The notes under the pieces are model-generated. The model was not told the origin of the DNA, did not search any database, and saw only the letters and a program-made list of their open reading frames with translations. From Croceicoccus sp. (GTDB taxonomy: Bacteria > Pseudomonadota > Alphaproteobacteria > Sphingomonadales > Sphingomonadaceae), in contig JAPYSD010000003.1 of the NCBI GenBank assembly GCA_029936705.1, positions 1 through 35,276 of the forward strand: a DNA stretch of 35,276 nt, written 5' to 3'. Position 1 is the stretch's first letter, and each line of letters starts with the position of its first letter. The position numbers and the translations under genes were made by a program. Below, piece after piece: positions 21,828-30,105 of this stretch.

Positions 21828-22784
21828 ATGACAATTACCAATGCTACTATCGCTGGCATGGCTGGTTCGGAGCGTAAGATGCAGATCGCAGTTGATCGCA
21901 TCCGCAATGAAACAAACGAACTAGTTGGTTCGGGCCTTGCTGCTACCACCGCCGAAGTTCAAGCGCTCGCAAACGGCGGACCTCGCAAGGTATCGCTGGA
22001 CTACGTGAAGCCACTATCGGCTGACGTTTTCAACGTCTCGAATGACGACATCAACGACGAAGGCGACGTTGGCGGCATGGAAGGCGCTAGCTTCAACGCC
22101 ATGCGTCTGGACCTAAACTACGCTTTCGGGACCACCGACCTAACGCAGATCGTCACTGGCTACGCCAAGGACGGTGACATTCGCGCCGGTCTTGCTGGCT
22201 ATCAGAATGCCGTTACCAAGGGCCTTGTAGGTTCCGCGCTGGTTGGCGTGAAGGCTGCACTTGCTGCTAACGCTGTCATCACCCACGATGTTGCAACCGA
22301 TTTTGAATGGCAGGCAATCTACGACGCCGCTGCAACCGCAGAAGAGTGGTCGAGCCTGTTCAACGTGCTGATCGTTTCGCACGGCCGTTACGCCAAAATG
22401 CAGGGCGCACAGAACGGGTTCGTTGCTCCTTCGGAATCGAACACCCGTTTCGGTGAAGCGCAGGGCTACACCCTCATCAAAAGCAACACCCTCACGGACG
22501 ACCAGCTAATCATGGGCCGTACAGGCGCGTTGGCATACGGCGAAGGCACTGCGCAGCAGGCTTTCGAAGTTGAGCGCAAGGCAAACGGCGGTAACGGCGG
22601 TGGCGCAGACATCCTGCACACTCGTTTCAGCCGCGTAGCGCAGCCAGTTGGCATGTCGTACGAAGGCGCGATTCCAACTTCGCAGGCAGCGGTTAAGGCT
22701 GCGCTGGAAGCTGCCGCAAGCTGGAGCCTAGTTGCTCCAGAAGCGCAGTTCGGCTTCCGCTTCATCAACTTCAACGTCGTCTAA
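21828..22784 (+). CDS. Major capsid protein
   Basis: The product is 318 residues: MTITNATIAGMAGSERKMQIAVD..., with LVGSGLAATTAEVQALANGG, a long alpha/beta middle and the C-terminal VAQPVGMSYEGAIPTSQAAVKAALEAAASWSLVAPEAQFGFRFINF (in parts). The assignment rests on position (after the scaffold, before the connectors), an uncharged compact composition, the strong leader and an efficient terminator right after the gene, all typical of highly expressed capsid genes. The C-terminal pattern fits HK97-fold coat proteins, but I cannot name the subfamily. GGAGA precedes the ATG. Confidence 0.8.
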   Translation: MTITNATIAGMAGSERKMQIAVDRIRNETNELVGSGLAATTAEVQALANGGPRKVSLDYVKPLSADVFNVSNDDINDEGDVGGMEGASFNAMRLDLNYAFGTTDLTQIVTGYAKDGDIRAGLAGYQNAVTKGLVGSALVGVKAALAANAVITHDVATDFEWQAIYDAAATAEEWSSLFNVLIVSHGRYAKMQGAQNGFVAPSESNTRFGEAQGYTLIKSNTLTDDQLIMGRTGALAYGEGTAQQAFEVERKANGGNGGGADILHTRFSRVAQPVGMSYEGAIPTSQAAVKAALEAAASWSLVAPEAQFGFRFINFNVV

Positions 22785-22804
22785 TAGGCAACGCTAGCGA
22801 TTGG

Positions 22805-22831
22805 GGCCGCTCCGCAAGGGGCGGCCTTTTT
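22805..22831 (+). terminator. Strong rho-independent terminator after the capsid gene
   Basis: GGCCGCTCC pairs with GGGGCGGCC (one G-U pair) around a GCAA (GNRA) tetraloop, followed by TTTTT. It lies about 20 bp after the capsid stop and just before the next late motif. The capsid mRNA is therefore probably a discrete transcript. Confidence 0.92.
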
Positions 22832-22841
22832 CGTCTGAGGT

Positions 22842-22848
22842 TAAATAC
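22842..22848 (+). promoter_or_regulatory. Late motif TAAATAC restarting transcription after the capsid terminator
   Basis: TAAATAC lies 11 bp after the terminator T-tract and 24 nt before the connector ATG at 22873. A promoter is needed here, which strengthens the promoter reading of the motif. Confidence 0.65.
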
Positions 22849-22872
22849 CGCGACACAAACAACGGGGCGAAC

Positions 22873-23268
22873 ATGGACCTAGCAGCATCAAGAACCTACG
22901 CCGCAGAGCGTCAGCTAGAACAATGGGACTTGGAAGCGGATGACGTTCTCCAAGCGAAGTTGCTGCTAGCATCAGACTACATCGCGGAACGCTATCAACT
23001 AAAGGCGGAACTAAGCGCCTCTGAGCAAGCGAAGCTAGATGTCGCGCAATTCAAGATTGCCTATGACTTCCTTGTCAACGGCGATCCAGCCAGCCGTGAG
23101 GAACGCATCACCACCAAGGAGAAGAGCGAACTGAGTGGCTTGGGTAAAGAGGAAAAGGAGTTCGCAGATGTCGAATACGATCCTTATCCCGGCGTAACGA
23201 GGCTCTTGGCGCCCCTGTGCGTCTCCACATCGCCCGCAAGCGTTAGCTTCGGCAAGTTGGTGCGCTAA
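22873..23268 (+). CDS. Head-tail connector (gp6/DnaT-like adaptor)
   Basis: The product is 131 residues from ATG 22873 (MDLAASRTYAAERQLEQWDLE); the track start at 22801 runs back through the terminator. LLLASDYIAERYQLKAEL, then LDVAQFKIAYDFLVNG, are typical of the helical adaptor that docks below the portal. It begins a tightly packed set of four genes with one-base overlaps (stop/ATG at 23268). The C-terminus has a Pro/Leu-rich TRLLAPLCVSTSPASVSFGKLVR tail. Confidence 0.72.
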   Translation: MDLAASRTYAAERQLEQWDLEADDVLQAKLLLASDYIAERYQLKAELSASEQAKLDVAQFKIAYDFLVNGDPASREERITTKEKSELSGLGKEEKEFADVEYDPYPGVTRLLAPLCVSTSPASVSFGKLVR

Positions 23269-23603
23269 TGTCGTTCTACGCCAACATGGCCCTTCTAGCG
23301 GCTTCCCTGCTCGCCAAGTTCGGCGCTTCTGCAACGCTGACCTCCAATAGCCGCACCTTCAACAAACAGACCAACCGGATGGAGGGCGAGACCGCAGAGG
23401 CAACACAATGCCGCGCAGTTGTTCGCCCTGTGGAGATTATCGACGAAGATGGCCGCGAGGTCACCTACACGCAGGCAGTCTTGAACGTCGAACCCGTTGA
23501 AGGCGGCAAGCTAACCCTTGGCAGCGATACCTACAACATCGGCAAGGTAACAGTTGTCAAGCCTATCGGCAGTCCAATCATCTACTTCGCGGAGGTCAGC
23601 TAA
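23268..23603 (+). CDS. Head closure / head-tail stopper protein
   Basis: The product is 111 residues starting at an overlapping ATG (23268). It is a beta-rich protein: SATLTSNSRTFNKQTNRMEGETAEATQCRAVVRPVE and later GSDTYNIGKVTVVKPIG (in parts). A strand-rich small protein between the adaptor and the gp10-like gene is the usual position of the stopper that seals the head. Assignment is by position and fold impression. Confidence 0.65.
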   Translation: MSFYANMALLAASLLAKFGASATLTSNSRTFNKQTNRMEGETAEATQCRAVVRPVEIIDEDGREVTYTQAVLNVEPVEGGKLTLGSDTYNIGKVTVVKPIGSPIIYFAEVS

Positions 23604-23899
23604 TGCGCATCGACCTTAGCGATCTGATGGATGGCAGCATCGAAAAACTAGTGGATGAAGCAGTCCTAGACGTAACCGCAAAGGTAACGCTGGATGCTCA
23701 CCGCAACTTGGTCGAGGCAAGCCCCGTTAAATCTGGTGCCTTTCGTGGCGCGTGGACCGTCGAAACTCCGAACAAAGCCTATGACGATGGCATGATCGAG
23801 AACGACAAAGAATACGCGGCAGCGCTCGCTAAGGGACATTCCCCTCAAGCACCTTCCGGATGGGTGGAGAACAGTATTGAGGCGGCAACCCGCCTGTAA
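23603..23899 (+). CDS. HK97 gp10-like neck protein
   Basis: The product is 98 residues with an overlapping ATG at 23603. VTLDAHRNLVEASPVKSGAFRGAWTVE and EYAAALAKGHSPQAPSGWVENSIE match the HK97 gp10 pattern (hydrophobic helix, then SPVxTGxxRxxW, then Y...L..G.S.QAP.G.). Such proteins lie at the head-tail junction. The next gene starts 9 nt on. Confidence 0.85.
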   Translation: MRIDLSDLMDGSIEKLVDEAVLDVTAKVTLDAHRNLVEASPVKSGAFRGAWTVETPNKAYDDGMIENDKEYAAALAKGHSPQAPSGWVENSIEAATRL

Positions 23900-23908
23900 G
23901 GAGACACA

Positions 23909-24340
23909 ATGAAAATCTACATGGACATTGATACGCTAAATGCGAAGTTTTGGGCAACTGCGCTTACCTACGACGAAGGCGCAAAGACAATTCCAGAAAG
24001 CCAAATCCTCACTGAGAATGGCCCTGTGCAGGAAGTGGACGAGGCTCAGCCTTGGGTCCGCTGGACAATCAACCCCGGCGCAAGCCAGCGCGTCACACAG
24101 GGCGAAACGGCCCTCTTCAAGAACCTAGGCACTGCCTTTCTGGAAGTCTTGGTTCCGAAGGGCACAGGCACCGCCACAGGTGAGGAAATTCGTGATGCTC
24201 TCATTGCTGCACTGGCAGATTGGAAGAGCGACGATAAGGCGCTGCACATCTACAAGCACAACGCATCCAAAGGACAAGGTACTAAGGAAAGCCATCAACT
24301 GAACGCGGTCTTCTACTACGAGTCCAAGCGCGAAGCCTAA
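23909..24340 (+). CDS. Tail terminator-like protein
   Basis: The product is 143 residues with a strong AAGGAGA before ATG 23909. The sequence includes PWVRWTINPGASQRVTQGETALFKNLGTAFLEVLVPKGTGTA, a helical EEIRDALIAALADWKS, and ends in a strand-rich QLNAVFYYESKREA (in parts). Its position before the tail tube and its alpha/beta make-up fit tail terminator (lambda gpU/DUF4128-like) proteins, which cap the tail for joining to the head. Confidence 0.7.
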   Translation: MKIYMDIDTLNAKFWATALTYDEGAKTIPESQILTENGPVQEVDEAQPWVRWTINPGASQRVTQGETALFKNLGTAFLEVLVPKGTGTATGEEIRDALIAALADWKSDDKALHIYKHNASKGQGTKESHQLNAVFYYESKREA

Positions 24341-24355
24341 TTGCGGATAGGCGCA

Positions 24356-24362
24356 TAAATAC
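24356..24362 (+). promoter_or_regulatory. Late motif TAAATAC ahead of the tail tube gene
   Basis: GCATAAATACC, 48 nt before the ATG at 24411, followed at once by a 7-bp hairpin. Confidence 0.6.
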
Positions 24363-24365
24363 CGC

Positions 24366-24383
24366 GGAGCCGAATGCGGCTCC
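24366..24383 (+). repeat. Leader hairpin of the tail tube mRNA
   Basis: GGAGCCG and CGGCTCC pair perfectly (7 bp) with loop AATG, between the late motif and the AGGAGA ribosome-binding site. Confidence 0.7.
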
Positions 24384-24410
24384 CCTAGTCTATAGATACA
24401 GGAGAACCGC

Positions 24411-25316
24411 ATGGCACTCGTTAATGCATCCGATCTCTTTCACTCAATTGTGAAGGAAACCACTTTCGGGGAGACGCCTACCACTGGCGCTACCCGCTAT
24501 GAACTACCCGTAGCAGCAGACCAAGAACCCCTTGCTGCTAGCGCGACTGTAATTGCAAGCAACACAAAGCGCCCGATGCGTTCGAGCAACGGCCAGCGCC
24601 GTGGTGCTGAAGTAGTGGAAGGCTCAGTTTCCACCCGCTTCGTGAAGGCTGACTTCATGGACCTTCTGCTTGAGAACGCGCTCTGCAACAGCTTCACAAC
24701 GAACGTCCTAAAGGCTGGCGACACCGATCAATCGTTCTCGATGATTACCAAGTTCGCTGACGACATGTACAAGATCAACGCTGGCTGCGCAGTCACCGGC
24801 TTCTCGATCACGGCTAAGGGCAACGAGGAAGTTGCGATCAGCTTCGACATCATGGGCAGCAAGCAGACCCGCTCTGCAACTGACAATGCTCTCGCCGTTA
24901 CCAATGCAACCGGCCTTGTCGAATTCATCGGATCGGAAGTCGGCACCATCACGGTAGCTGGTCAGACCCTACAGGTTGCAGACCTCACTTTCTCGACCAA
25001 GCTGGACAAGACCCGCCGCTTCGCGCTCGGCAGCAATAACAGCCTAGCTTATGGCGTGAATGGAGTTCGTGAGACGATCCTGACTGTGAAGGCTTACCGC
25101 GAGAGCTTCGCAATCGACACCGCGATCACCGGCCTAGAGCAGGCTTGCTCGTTCCAGATTGGTGGCAATGGCACCGGCTACAGCTTCGAAATGCCCGCCG
25201 CTTATGGCGACATTCCGAAGGACACGCTGAGCGACGGTAGCGCGTTCGCGGAAATCAACTTCTCGGCTGCATACGACGACACAGCAGATACCAGCCTAGT
25301 CATCACCAAACTCTAA
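24411..25316 (+). CDS. Tail tube (major tail) protein
   Basis: The product is 301 residues with CAGGAGA before the ATG. It contains MALVNASDLFHSIVKETTFGETP, the RSSNGQRRGAEVVEGSVSTRF strand region and KADFMDLLLENAL. Repeated beta-strand and Ig-like sequence runs through the second half (GFSITAKGNEEVAISFDIMG, FSTKLDKTRRFALG). This is characteristic of phage tail tube proteins that stack into the tube around the tape measure. It lies between the tail terminator and the assembly chaperones, as expected. A 9-bp inverted repeat directly follows. Confidence 0.85.
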   Translation: MALVNASDLFHSIVKETTFGETPTTGATRYELPVAADQEPLAASATVIASNTKRPMRSSNGQRRGAEVVEGSVSTRFVKADFMDLLLENALCNSFTTNVLKAGDTDQSFSMITKFADDMYKINAGCAVTGFSITAKGNEEVAISFDIMGSKQTRSATDNALAVTNATGLVEFIGSEVGTITVAGQTLQVADLTFSTKLDKTRRFALGSNNSLAYGVNGVRETILTVKAYRESFAIDTAITGLEQACSFQIGGNGTGYSFEMPAAYGDIPKDTLSDGSAFAEINFSAAYDDTADTSLVITKL

Positions 25317-25317
25317 T

Positions 25318-25353
25318 TTAGAACGGGACGCTCTCCTCCCTTAACCGTTCTAA
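25318..25353 (+). terminator. 9-bp inverted repeat after the tail tube gene
   Basis: TTAGAACGG (25318-25326) and CCGTTCTAA (25345-25353) pair perfectly around an 18-nt loop, right after the stop. There is no T-run, so it may be an attenuating or mRNA-end structure rather than a classical terminator. Confidence 0.55.
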
Positions 25354-25398
25354 TGGGTGGCTCGTTGCTCTGGCAGCGGGCCATTCCCATGAACTGCA

Positions 25399-25405
25399 TA
25401 AATAC
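25399..25405 (+). promoter_or_regulatory. Late motif TAAATAC ahead of the tail chaperone gene
   Basis: GCATAAATACTT, with an inverted repeat CATAAAT-N9-ATTTATG spanning it. It ends 27 nt before the ATG at 25433. Confidence 0.58.
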
Positions 25406-25432
25406 TTGGCCAATTTATGTGAGGAGATTCCA

Positions 25433-25891
25433 ATGGCCAAAATCAATTTCGACATTCCAACTCGTTTTGACGAAGAGCAGGCACGCGAAGGTGTCTGGTT
25501 CTCGATTGAAGACGAGCATGACCAGCTTTGGGGCGAGTTCAAGCTAGCTTACTTGGATGGCGATGCACCTGAGATTAAGAAGCTGCGCACCAAGCTGAAA
25601 GCCAAGTATGCGAAGGACATTCGCCTAGGCAAGCTGGATCAAGACAAGGTAGCGATGGAAGTCTTCCTGTCGTTCGTCCTGCTCGATTGGCGTAAGGTCA
25701 AAGCAAATGGCAAGGACGTAACGTTCAGCCGCGAAGCAGCAGAGGCCTATTTTGCCATTCCTAAAGTAGCATCCTTCGCATGGCCAAGGCTACTACAGTA
25801 CGCCAGTGACGTTCGCCACTACAACGATAAGGCAGCAGAACAAGGTGTCGATCCTGTAATTGATAAGGACGAAACTCTGGGAAACTCCTAA
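25433..25891 (+). CDS. Tail assembly chaperone, short form (gpG-like)
   Basis: The product is 152 residues from ATG 25433 (MAKINFDIPTRFDEEQ), with GAGGAG upstream. It contains WGEFKLAYLDGDAPEIKKLRTKLKAKY and ends VDPVIDKDETLGNS. The last codons ctG-GGA-AAC form the canonical -1 slippery heptamer GGGAAAC (25879-25885), two codons before the stop. In most long-tailed phages two chaperone forms made by frameshift bind the tape measure and guide tube assembly. The position between tail tube and tape measure fits exactly. Confidence 0.85.
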   Translation: MAKINFDIPTRFDEEQAREGVWFSIEDEHDQLWGEFKLAYLDGDAPEIKKLRTKLKAKYAKDIRLGKLDQDKVAMEVFLSFVLLDWRKVKANGKDVTFSREAAEAYFAIPKVASFAWPRLLQYASDVRHYNDKAAEQGVDPVIDKDETLGNS

Positions 25892-26217
25892 GCCAACTCA
25901 AATGGACACTCCGCGAAGACTTGGAAACCCTACAGGACGAAGCCGACGCGGGTGTCCCCTATGCCATTGAGGCGCTGGACAAAGCATCCACCGAGTACAA
26001 CGAGTTCTACTGGTGGGCGTTCAGCGAATTAGCAACCGAGCGACAAATAGGAATGGCCGTTGGCGCGATTCCATGTAGTGCTATCCATGCCTTCTGCGAC
26101 GAGCATCGTATCACAGGCTATGAGCGCTATGTGTTTCATCATTGTATGCGCGAACTAGACATCGTCCAACGCAAGCACATCAAGAAGAAGAGCGATAGCG
26201 CGGCGAAGGCCAAGTAA
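25885..26217 (+). CDS. Tail chaperone frameshift extension (gpT-like), read in -1 frame
   Basis: From base 25885 the -1 frame is open for 110 codons (LLSQLKWTLREDLETLQDEADAG...) to the stop at 26217. The extension has no start codon with a ribosome-binding site of its own; the track's start is an internal TTG. A slip on GGGAAAC would join 151 residues of the short form to these 110, giving a 261-residue GT-type product. The extension includes EFYWWAFSELATERQIG and YERYVFHHCMRELDIVQRKHIKKK. The frame relation and heptamer are read directly; efficiency is unknown. Confidence 0.85.
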   Translation, partial: LLSQLKWTLREDLETLQDEADAGVPYAIEALDKASTEYNEFYWWAFSELATERQIGMAVGAIPCSAIHAFCDEHRITGYERYVFHHCMRELDIVQRKHIKKKSDSAAKAK

Positions 26218-26226
26218 CCCACGGAG

Positions 26227-26256
26227 TAAATACGGGCACAGACTTATGAGGTGCCC
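26227..26256 (+). promoter_or_regulatory. Late motif TAAATAC plus 6-bp leader hairpin before the tape measure gene
   Basis: TAAATAC (26227-26233) directly abuts GGGCAC-N11-GTGCCC (26234-26256). The hairpin ends one base before the ATG at 26257 and overlaps the GAGG ribosome-binding site. Confidence 0.6.
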
Positions 26257-29200
26257 ATGGCGGAAGCTGAGAAAGTAATTAGAATCCGTATCGACGCGTC
26301 GGGTGCCCAAACAGGTGCCCGACAAGTTGGCGGCGCGATTGATAACGTAAAAGCAAAAGCCGCGGGCCTAGTCGGTGCTAACGACAACGCGGCGGGTTCG
26401 TTCAATCGCTTAGGCTCGGCCATGGGCGGCGCATCCAAACATGGCGCTGCGATGCAGGGCATCTTAGGCGGCATTCAGGGCCGTGCAGCTTCCACCGTTC
26501 CCGTTATCGGCAATCTGGTAAGCACACTCGCTGGCATGGGGCCGCAAGCTGCCGTGGTTGCGGCAGTGGGTGCAGCATTTGCCATCGTGGCAGCAAAGGC
26601 GGTCCAAGCGGCTGCGCAGGTGCAAAGCTGGAAAGCCTCGCTCCAGACAGTCACGGGAAGCGCAGAGGCTGCTGACTCCGCCTATCGCGGTCTAGTCCAG
26701 TTTGCAGCCAATACACCATTCACGCTGGACCAGTCGATTGAAGGCTTCACGAAGCTGCGCTCGCTTGGCCTGTCCACCAGCGAAGAAATCATGACCAGCT
26801 ACGGCAACACCTCGGCTGCGATGGGCAAGTCCATGACGCAAATGGTCGAGGCTGTTGCGGACGCCACCACTGGCGAGTTTGAACGTCTTAAGGAGTTCGG
26901 CATCAAGGCCAAGTCCGAAGGCGACAACGTGGCTTTCACCTTCCAAGGCGTCACCAAAACCGTTGGCAAGAACGCGAAGGAAATTGAAAAGTATCTCATC
27001 GACATTGGCAACACCAAGTTCGCTTCCGCGATGGCGTTGCAGATGCAAACGCTCAATGCCGCATTCTCCAACTTGGAGGATAGCATCTTCCAGATGTTCG
27101 CTCGCATGGGAGAGGGCGAACTAGGCGATCTTGTCAAAGACATCGTCCAGATAATCTCGGCAGGCGTTTCGTCCATCACCCCGCTCCTAGGCGGCATCAT
27201 GGACTTCTTCGGCGGCATACTGCGCGCTGTCTGGGAGGTGACGAAGGGCGTTGCTCAGTTCTTCACCGTCGGCTTCGGCGGTGCAGAGGGCGCAGGTAAT
27301 GTGCTCGACACTTTGGGTGTCGCGTTCTCCGTTGTCGGTCAGGTGGCTTCCATCGTCGGCAAGGTCATTGGCAGCGTCTTCGGCGTCATCGCGCAAACTG
27401 CCGGAATGGTGGTCGGTCTAATCCAGTCGGCATTTCAAAAGCTGTTCGGCTGGATGCTACCTAGCTTCGACCTAACCGGACAATCGGCCGGCGAAAGTCT
27501 CATGGGCATCCTGCGCGCTGGTGAGTTCATCGCGAACACCCTGCCAGATGTGTTTGCGACTGCGCTTAAAGAGATCAAGTCCATGTTCGTCAGCGCGGGT
27601 CAGGCGCTTGCTGCGAGCCTAACAGGCGACTTCTCGCTTTGGGATAACGTGGACCTCTCGTTCTCCAAAACGAAGGCGGCATCCGCAGCCATGCGGACCG
27701 AAGCTGGCAAGATCTTCGCAGACCAGAAAGCCAACCGCGCCATGCTGGATGATCTGCGCGGCGACTTTGGCGGCGGCAACATCGACTATGACGCACTAGG
27801 TGGAACGCCAAGCGGTGCGCAGGGCGGCGGCAGCGCTGGCAAGAACGCAGAGGCCGAGAAGAAGCGGCTAGCGGACGAGTTCTGGGAAACCCTCAAAAAC
27901 CAAGCCGCTACCGCTGCACTCCTACCAATCGAAGCCGAAAACCTCACGAAGCAGCAAGAACTACAGAAAATCCTAGGCCGCGATCTGGCCAAGGATGAGC
28001 AAGATCGCGTGAACGCTGCAATGCAGCTCATCCGCACAAATGAGTTCCTGACCAGTGCGAAGGAGGCCAGCGCGGCAGCCAACCGCAAAGCTGGAATCGA
28101 GGAAGAACTTACCCGCAAGCGGATAGCGGGAATGAGCGAAGAGCAGCTTGAGGTTGAGCGCGCTGTTCTCGAATTCCGCACCGACGCATTGGCCGAGGGA
28201 TTGGACCTAGAGGACGAGCGATACAGAAAGGCAGAAGAGCAGCTTCGCATTGATGAGCAGCGCCTAGCGATACAAGAAAAGATCAACGCTCAGTTGTCTC
28301 GCGCTACCGGCCTCGCTGACCAGTACAGCCAGACCTATCGAACGGCGCAGGAAACCATTGGCTTTGCCAAGGATCGTGAAGCTGCCCGCGTTGCCTACAA
28401 CAGTGGAGAGTATGGCACTGGCGAGGTTGCAGAGCGAACCTACAGGGAAGTCCTAGAGGGCATTGACGACGCTTCGAAGGAAGGCGGTCGCCGCATGAAG
28501 GAAGAACTGGGCTTCGCAATCGAAGACCTAGGCTCCATGATTAAGGGCAGTTGGGGCAAAGCGATCAGCGGTCTTGGCTACCTCATCCAAGACATGGTTG
28601 CAGCATCACGCGGCGATGTGGCTAGCGGCGGATTGATGGGCGGCATTGCTGGCGTGCTCAGCAGCGCGCTTGGCGACGAGAAGGGCTCCATAGCCAAGGG
28701 CTACGCCGAAGCTACCGAGAAGACCCTCACAGGGCTGTTCAAGGGCGAAACATGGACGAAGCCCCTATCCAGCATGACGAGCAGCTTTGCTGACTTCAAA
28801 GGGAGCTTGGGCAGCATCTTCGGCAAGGGCGGCGACTTCATGAAGGGCATGGGCAATGTCCTCGGCACCCTAGGCGCTGGCGCGCAAATGGGCGGAATGG
28901 TCGCAGGCGTTGGCAAAGCCCTGTGGGGCAAGTTCAGCACCACTGGCGCGCAGGTCGGCGGTGCAATTGGAAACATCTTTGGTCCGATCGGTGGCATGAT
29001 TGGTTCGACGCTTGGCGGCATCGTGGGCGGTGCTTTCAAGAAGACCAAATGGGGCGCCGCTGACATCACGGCAAACGGCGTCACGACGAGGGGCAACAAT
29101 GGAACGTCCATTGACGGCGCAGTGGCGGCGAGCGGGAACATCACGGACAGCCTAGCGCGGATCGCAGACACGCTTGGCGGCAACGTGGGCGACTTCGGCA

Positions 29201-30069
29201 GGATCGTAATTGGCCAGCGACACGACGACTGGCGCGTCAATGCAACGGGTACCAGCCTGAAAAAGAAAAAGGGCGCGACCGAGTTTGACGACGATCAGGA
29301 AGGCGCAATTCGCTATGCCCTCAGCCTCGCAATCGAGCGCGGCGCTATCACCGGCATCCGCGCTTCCACCAACCGACTTTTAAAGGCCGGTAGTGACATC
29401 GAGGCGCAGCTAGAAAAGGCCCTGCAATTCGAAGGTGTGTTCAAAAGTCTGGATGCGCTGAAAGACCCTGTGCAGGCAGCAATTAGCGGCCTCAACACTG
29501 AGTTTGAGCAGCTAACCGGCTTGTTCAAGGAGGCAGGTGCTAGCGCAGCAGAATGGGCCAATCTTGAGGAATACCGCAGTCTAAAGATGCAGGAGTTGAT
29601 GAAGCAGGAAACTTCCACTCTGCGTGATCTTCTCAAGGATTTGAACGGCGAGGCAGGCGGCGCAAGTCCACTGTCATTGCTGACACGCGACATGGCTGAT
29701 TTGGCCAAGTTCCAGACCGACATTGCGGCTGGAAAGTCCGTCGATCAGGGCGAGTATTCCGACCTTGTAGGAAGCATCCTGGACAATGCTTCGATCTACG
29801 GCGCGAACTCCACTGAGTATCAGGCCATCATTGAGAAGCTACGCGGTGCAACCGAAGGGGCGATTGAAAACATCGAAAGCCGTTTCGAGAACGATCCGAC
29901 GACGAACGCGATCATGGATGGCACGAACGCGACCGTAAGCGCAATCGGACAGACCAACGACATCCTGTCGCGCATAGAGGAAAGGCTGGCGGCCACAAAC
30001 ACGAACACAAATTCCAGCGGCCCTTGGGCAAGAGCAGCGGCCCGCAATGGCAAGCTGCTAGCCTACTGA
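26257..30069 (+). CDS. Tail tape measure protein
   Basis: The product is 1270 residues from ATG 26257 (MAEAEKVIRIRIDASGAQTGARQVGG); a GTG two codons upstream is the track start. The N-terminus is the usual IRIDASGAQTGARQVGGAIDNVK beta-alpha unit. Hydrophobic Gly/Ala-rich segments follow (PQAAVVAAVGAAFAIVAAKAV; later IISAGVSSITPLLGGIMDFFGGIL), then long charged coiled-coils (RRKAGIEEELTRKRIAGMSEEQL) and Gly-rich repeats near 880-980. At about 0.15 nm per residue it predicts a tail of roughly 190 nm, an estimate by the usual rule. It follows the chaperone pair, as in siphoviruses. Confidence 0.93.
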   Translation: MAEAEKVIRIRIDASGAQTGARQVGGAIDNVKAKAAGLVGANDNAAGSFNRLGSAMGGASKHGAAMQGILGGIQGRAASTVPVIGNLVSTLAGMGPQAAVVAAVGAAFAIVAAKAVQAAAQVQSWKASLQTVTGSAEAADSAYRGLVQFAANTPFTLDQSIEGFTKLRSLGLSTSEEIMTSYGNTSAAMGKSMTQMVEAVADATTGEFERLKEFGIKAKSEGDNVAFTFQGVTKTVGKNAKEIEKYLIDIGNTKFASAMALQMQTLNAAFSNLEDSIFQMFARMGEGELGDLVKDIVQIISAGVSSITPLLGGIMDFFGGILRAVWEVTKGVAQFFTVGFGGAEGAGNVLDTLGVAFSVVGQVASIVGKVIGSVFGVIAQTAGMVVGLIQSAFQKLFGWMLPSFDLTGQSAGESLMGILRAGEFIANTLPDVFATALKEIKSMFVSAGQALAASLTGDFSLWDNVDLSFSKTKAASAAMRTEAGKIFADQKANRAMLDDLRGDFGGGNIDYDALGGTPSGAQGGGSAGKNAEAEKKRLADEFWETLKNQAATAALLPIEAENLTKQQELQKILGRDLAKDEQDRVNAAMQLIRTNEFLTSAKEASAAANRKAGIEEELTRKRIAGMSEEQLEVERAVLEFRTDALAEGLDLEDERYRKAEEQLRIDEQRLAIQEKINAQLSRATGLADQYSQTYRTAQETIGFAKDREAARVAYNSGEYGTGEVAERTYREVLEGIDDASKEGGRRMKEELGFAIEDLGSMIKGSWGKAISGLGYLIQDMVAASRGDVASGGLMGGIAGVLSSALGDEKGSIAKGYAEATEKTLTGLFKGETWTKPLSSMTSSFADFKGSLGSIFGKGGDFMKGMGNVLGTLGAGAQMGGMVAGVGKALWGKFSTTGAQVGGAIGNIFGPIGGMIGSTLGGIVGGAFKKTKWGAADITANGVTTRGNNGTSIDGAVAASGNITDSLARIADTLGGNVGDFGRIVIGQRHDDWRVNATGTSLKKKKGATEFDDDQEGAIRYALSLAIERGAITGIRASTNRLLKAGSDIEAQLEKALQFEGVFKSLDALKDPVQAAISGLNTEFEQLTGLFKEAGASAAEWANLEEYRSLKMQELMKQETSTLRDLLKDLNGEAGGASPLSLLTRDMADLAKFQTDIAAGKSVDQGEYSDLVGSILDNASIYGANSTEYQAIIEKLRGATEGAIENIESRFENDPTTNAIMDGTNATVSAIGQTNDILSRIEERLAATNTNTNSSGPWARAAARNGKLLAY

Positions 30070-30105
30070 GGGGGTAAATACGAGCATGGCACTTGATCCC
30101 CTCAG
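30066..30105 (+). repeat. 8-bp inverted repeat enclosing the late motif and a start codon
   Basis: CTGAGGGG (30066-30073) and CCCCTCAG (30098-30105) pair perfectly. The loop holds TAAATACGAGC and the ATG at 30086. Confidence 0.65.
30075..30081 (+). promoter_or_regulatory. Late motif TAAATAC, 4 nt before ATG 30086
   Basis: TAAATAC-GAGC-ATG. The nearest SD-like run (GAGGGGG) lies upstream of the motif. A promoter at the motif would exclude that run from the mRNA and give a leaderless message. Confidence 0.58.

Noticed and set aside
27786-29240. Long reverse-strand ORFs of 166 and 179 residues within the tape measure gene
   Set aside because: They are shadows of the forward frame: low-complexity Ser/Arg/Pro composition, no ribosome-binding site, and fully inside a strong gene.
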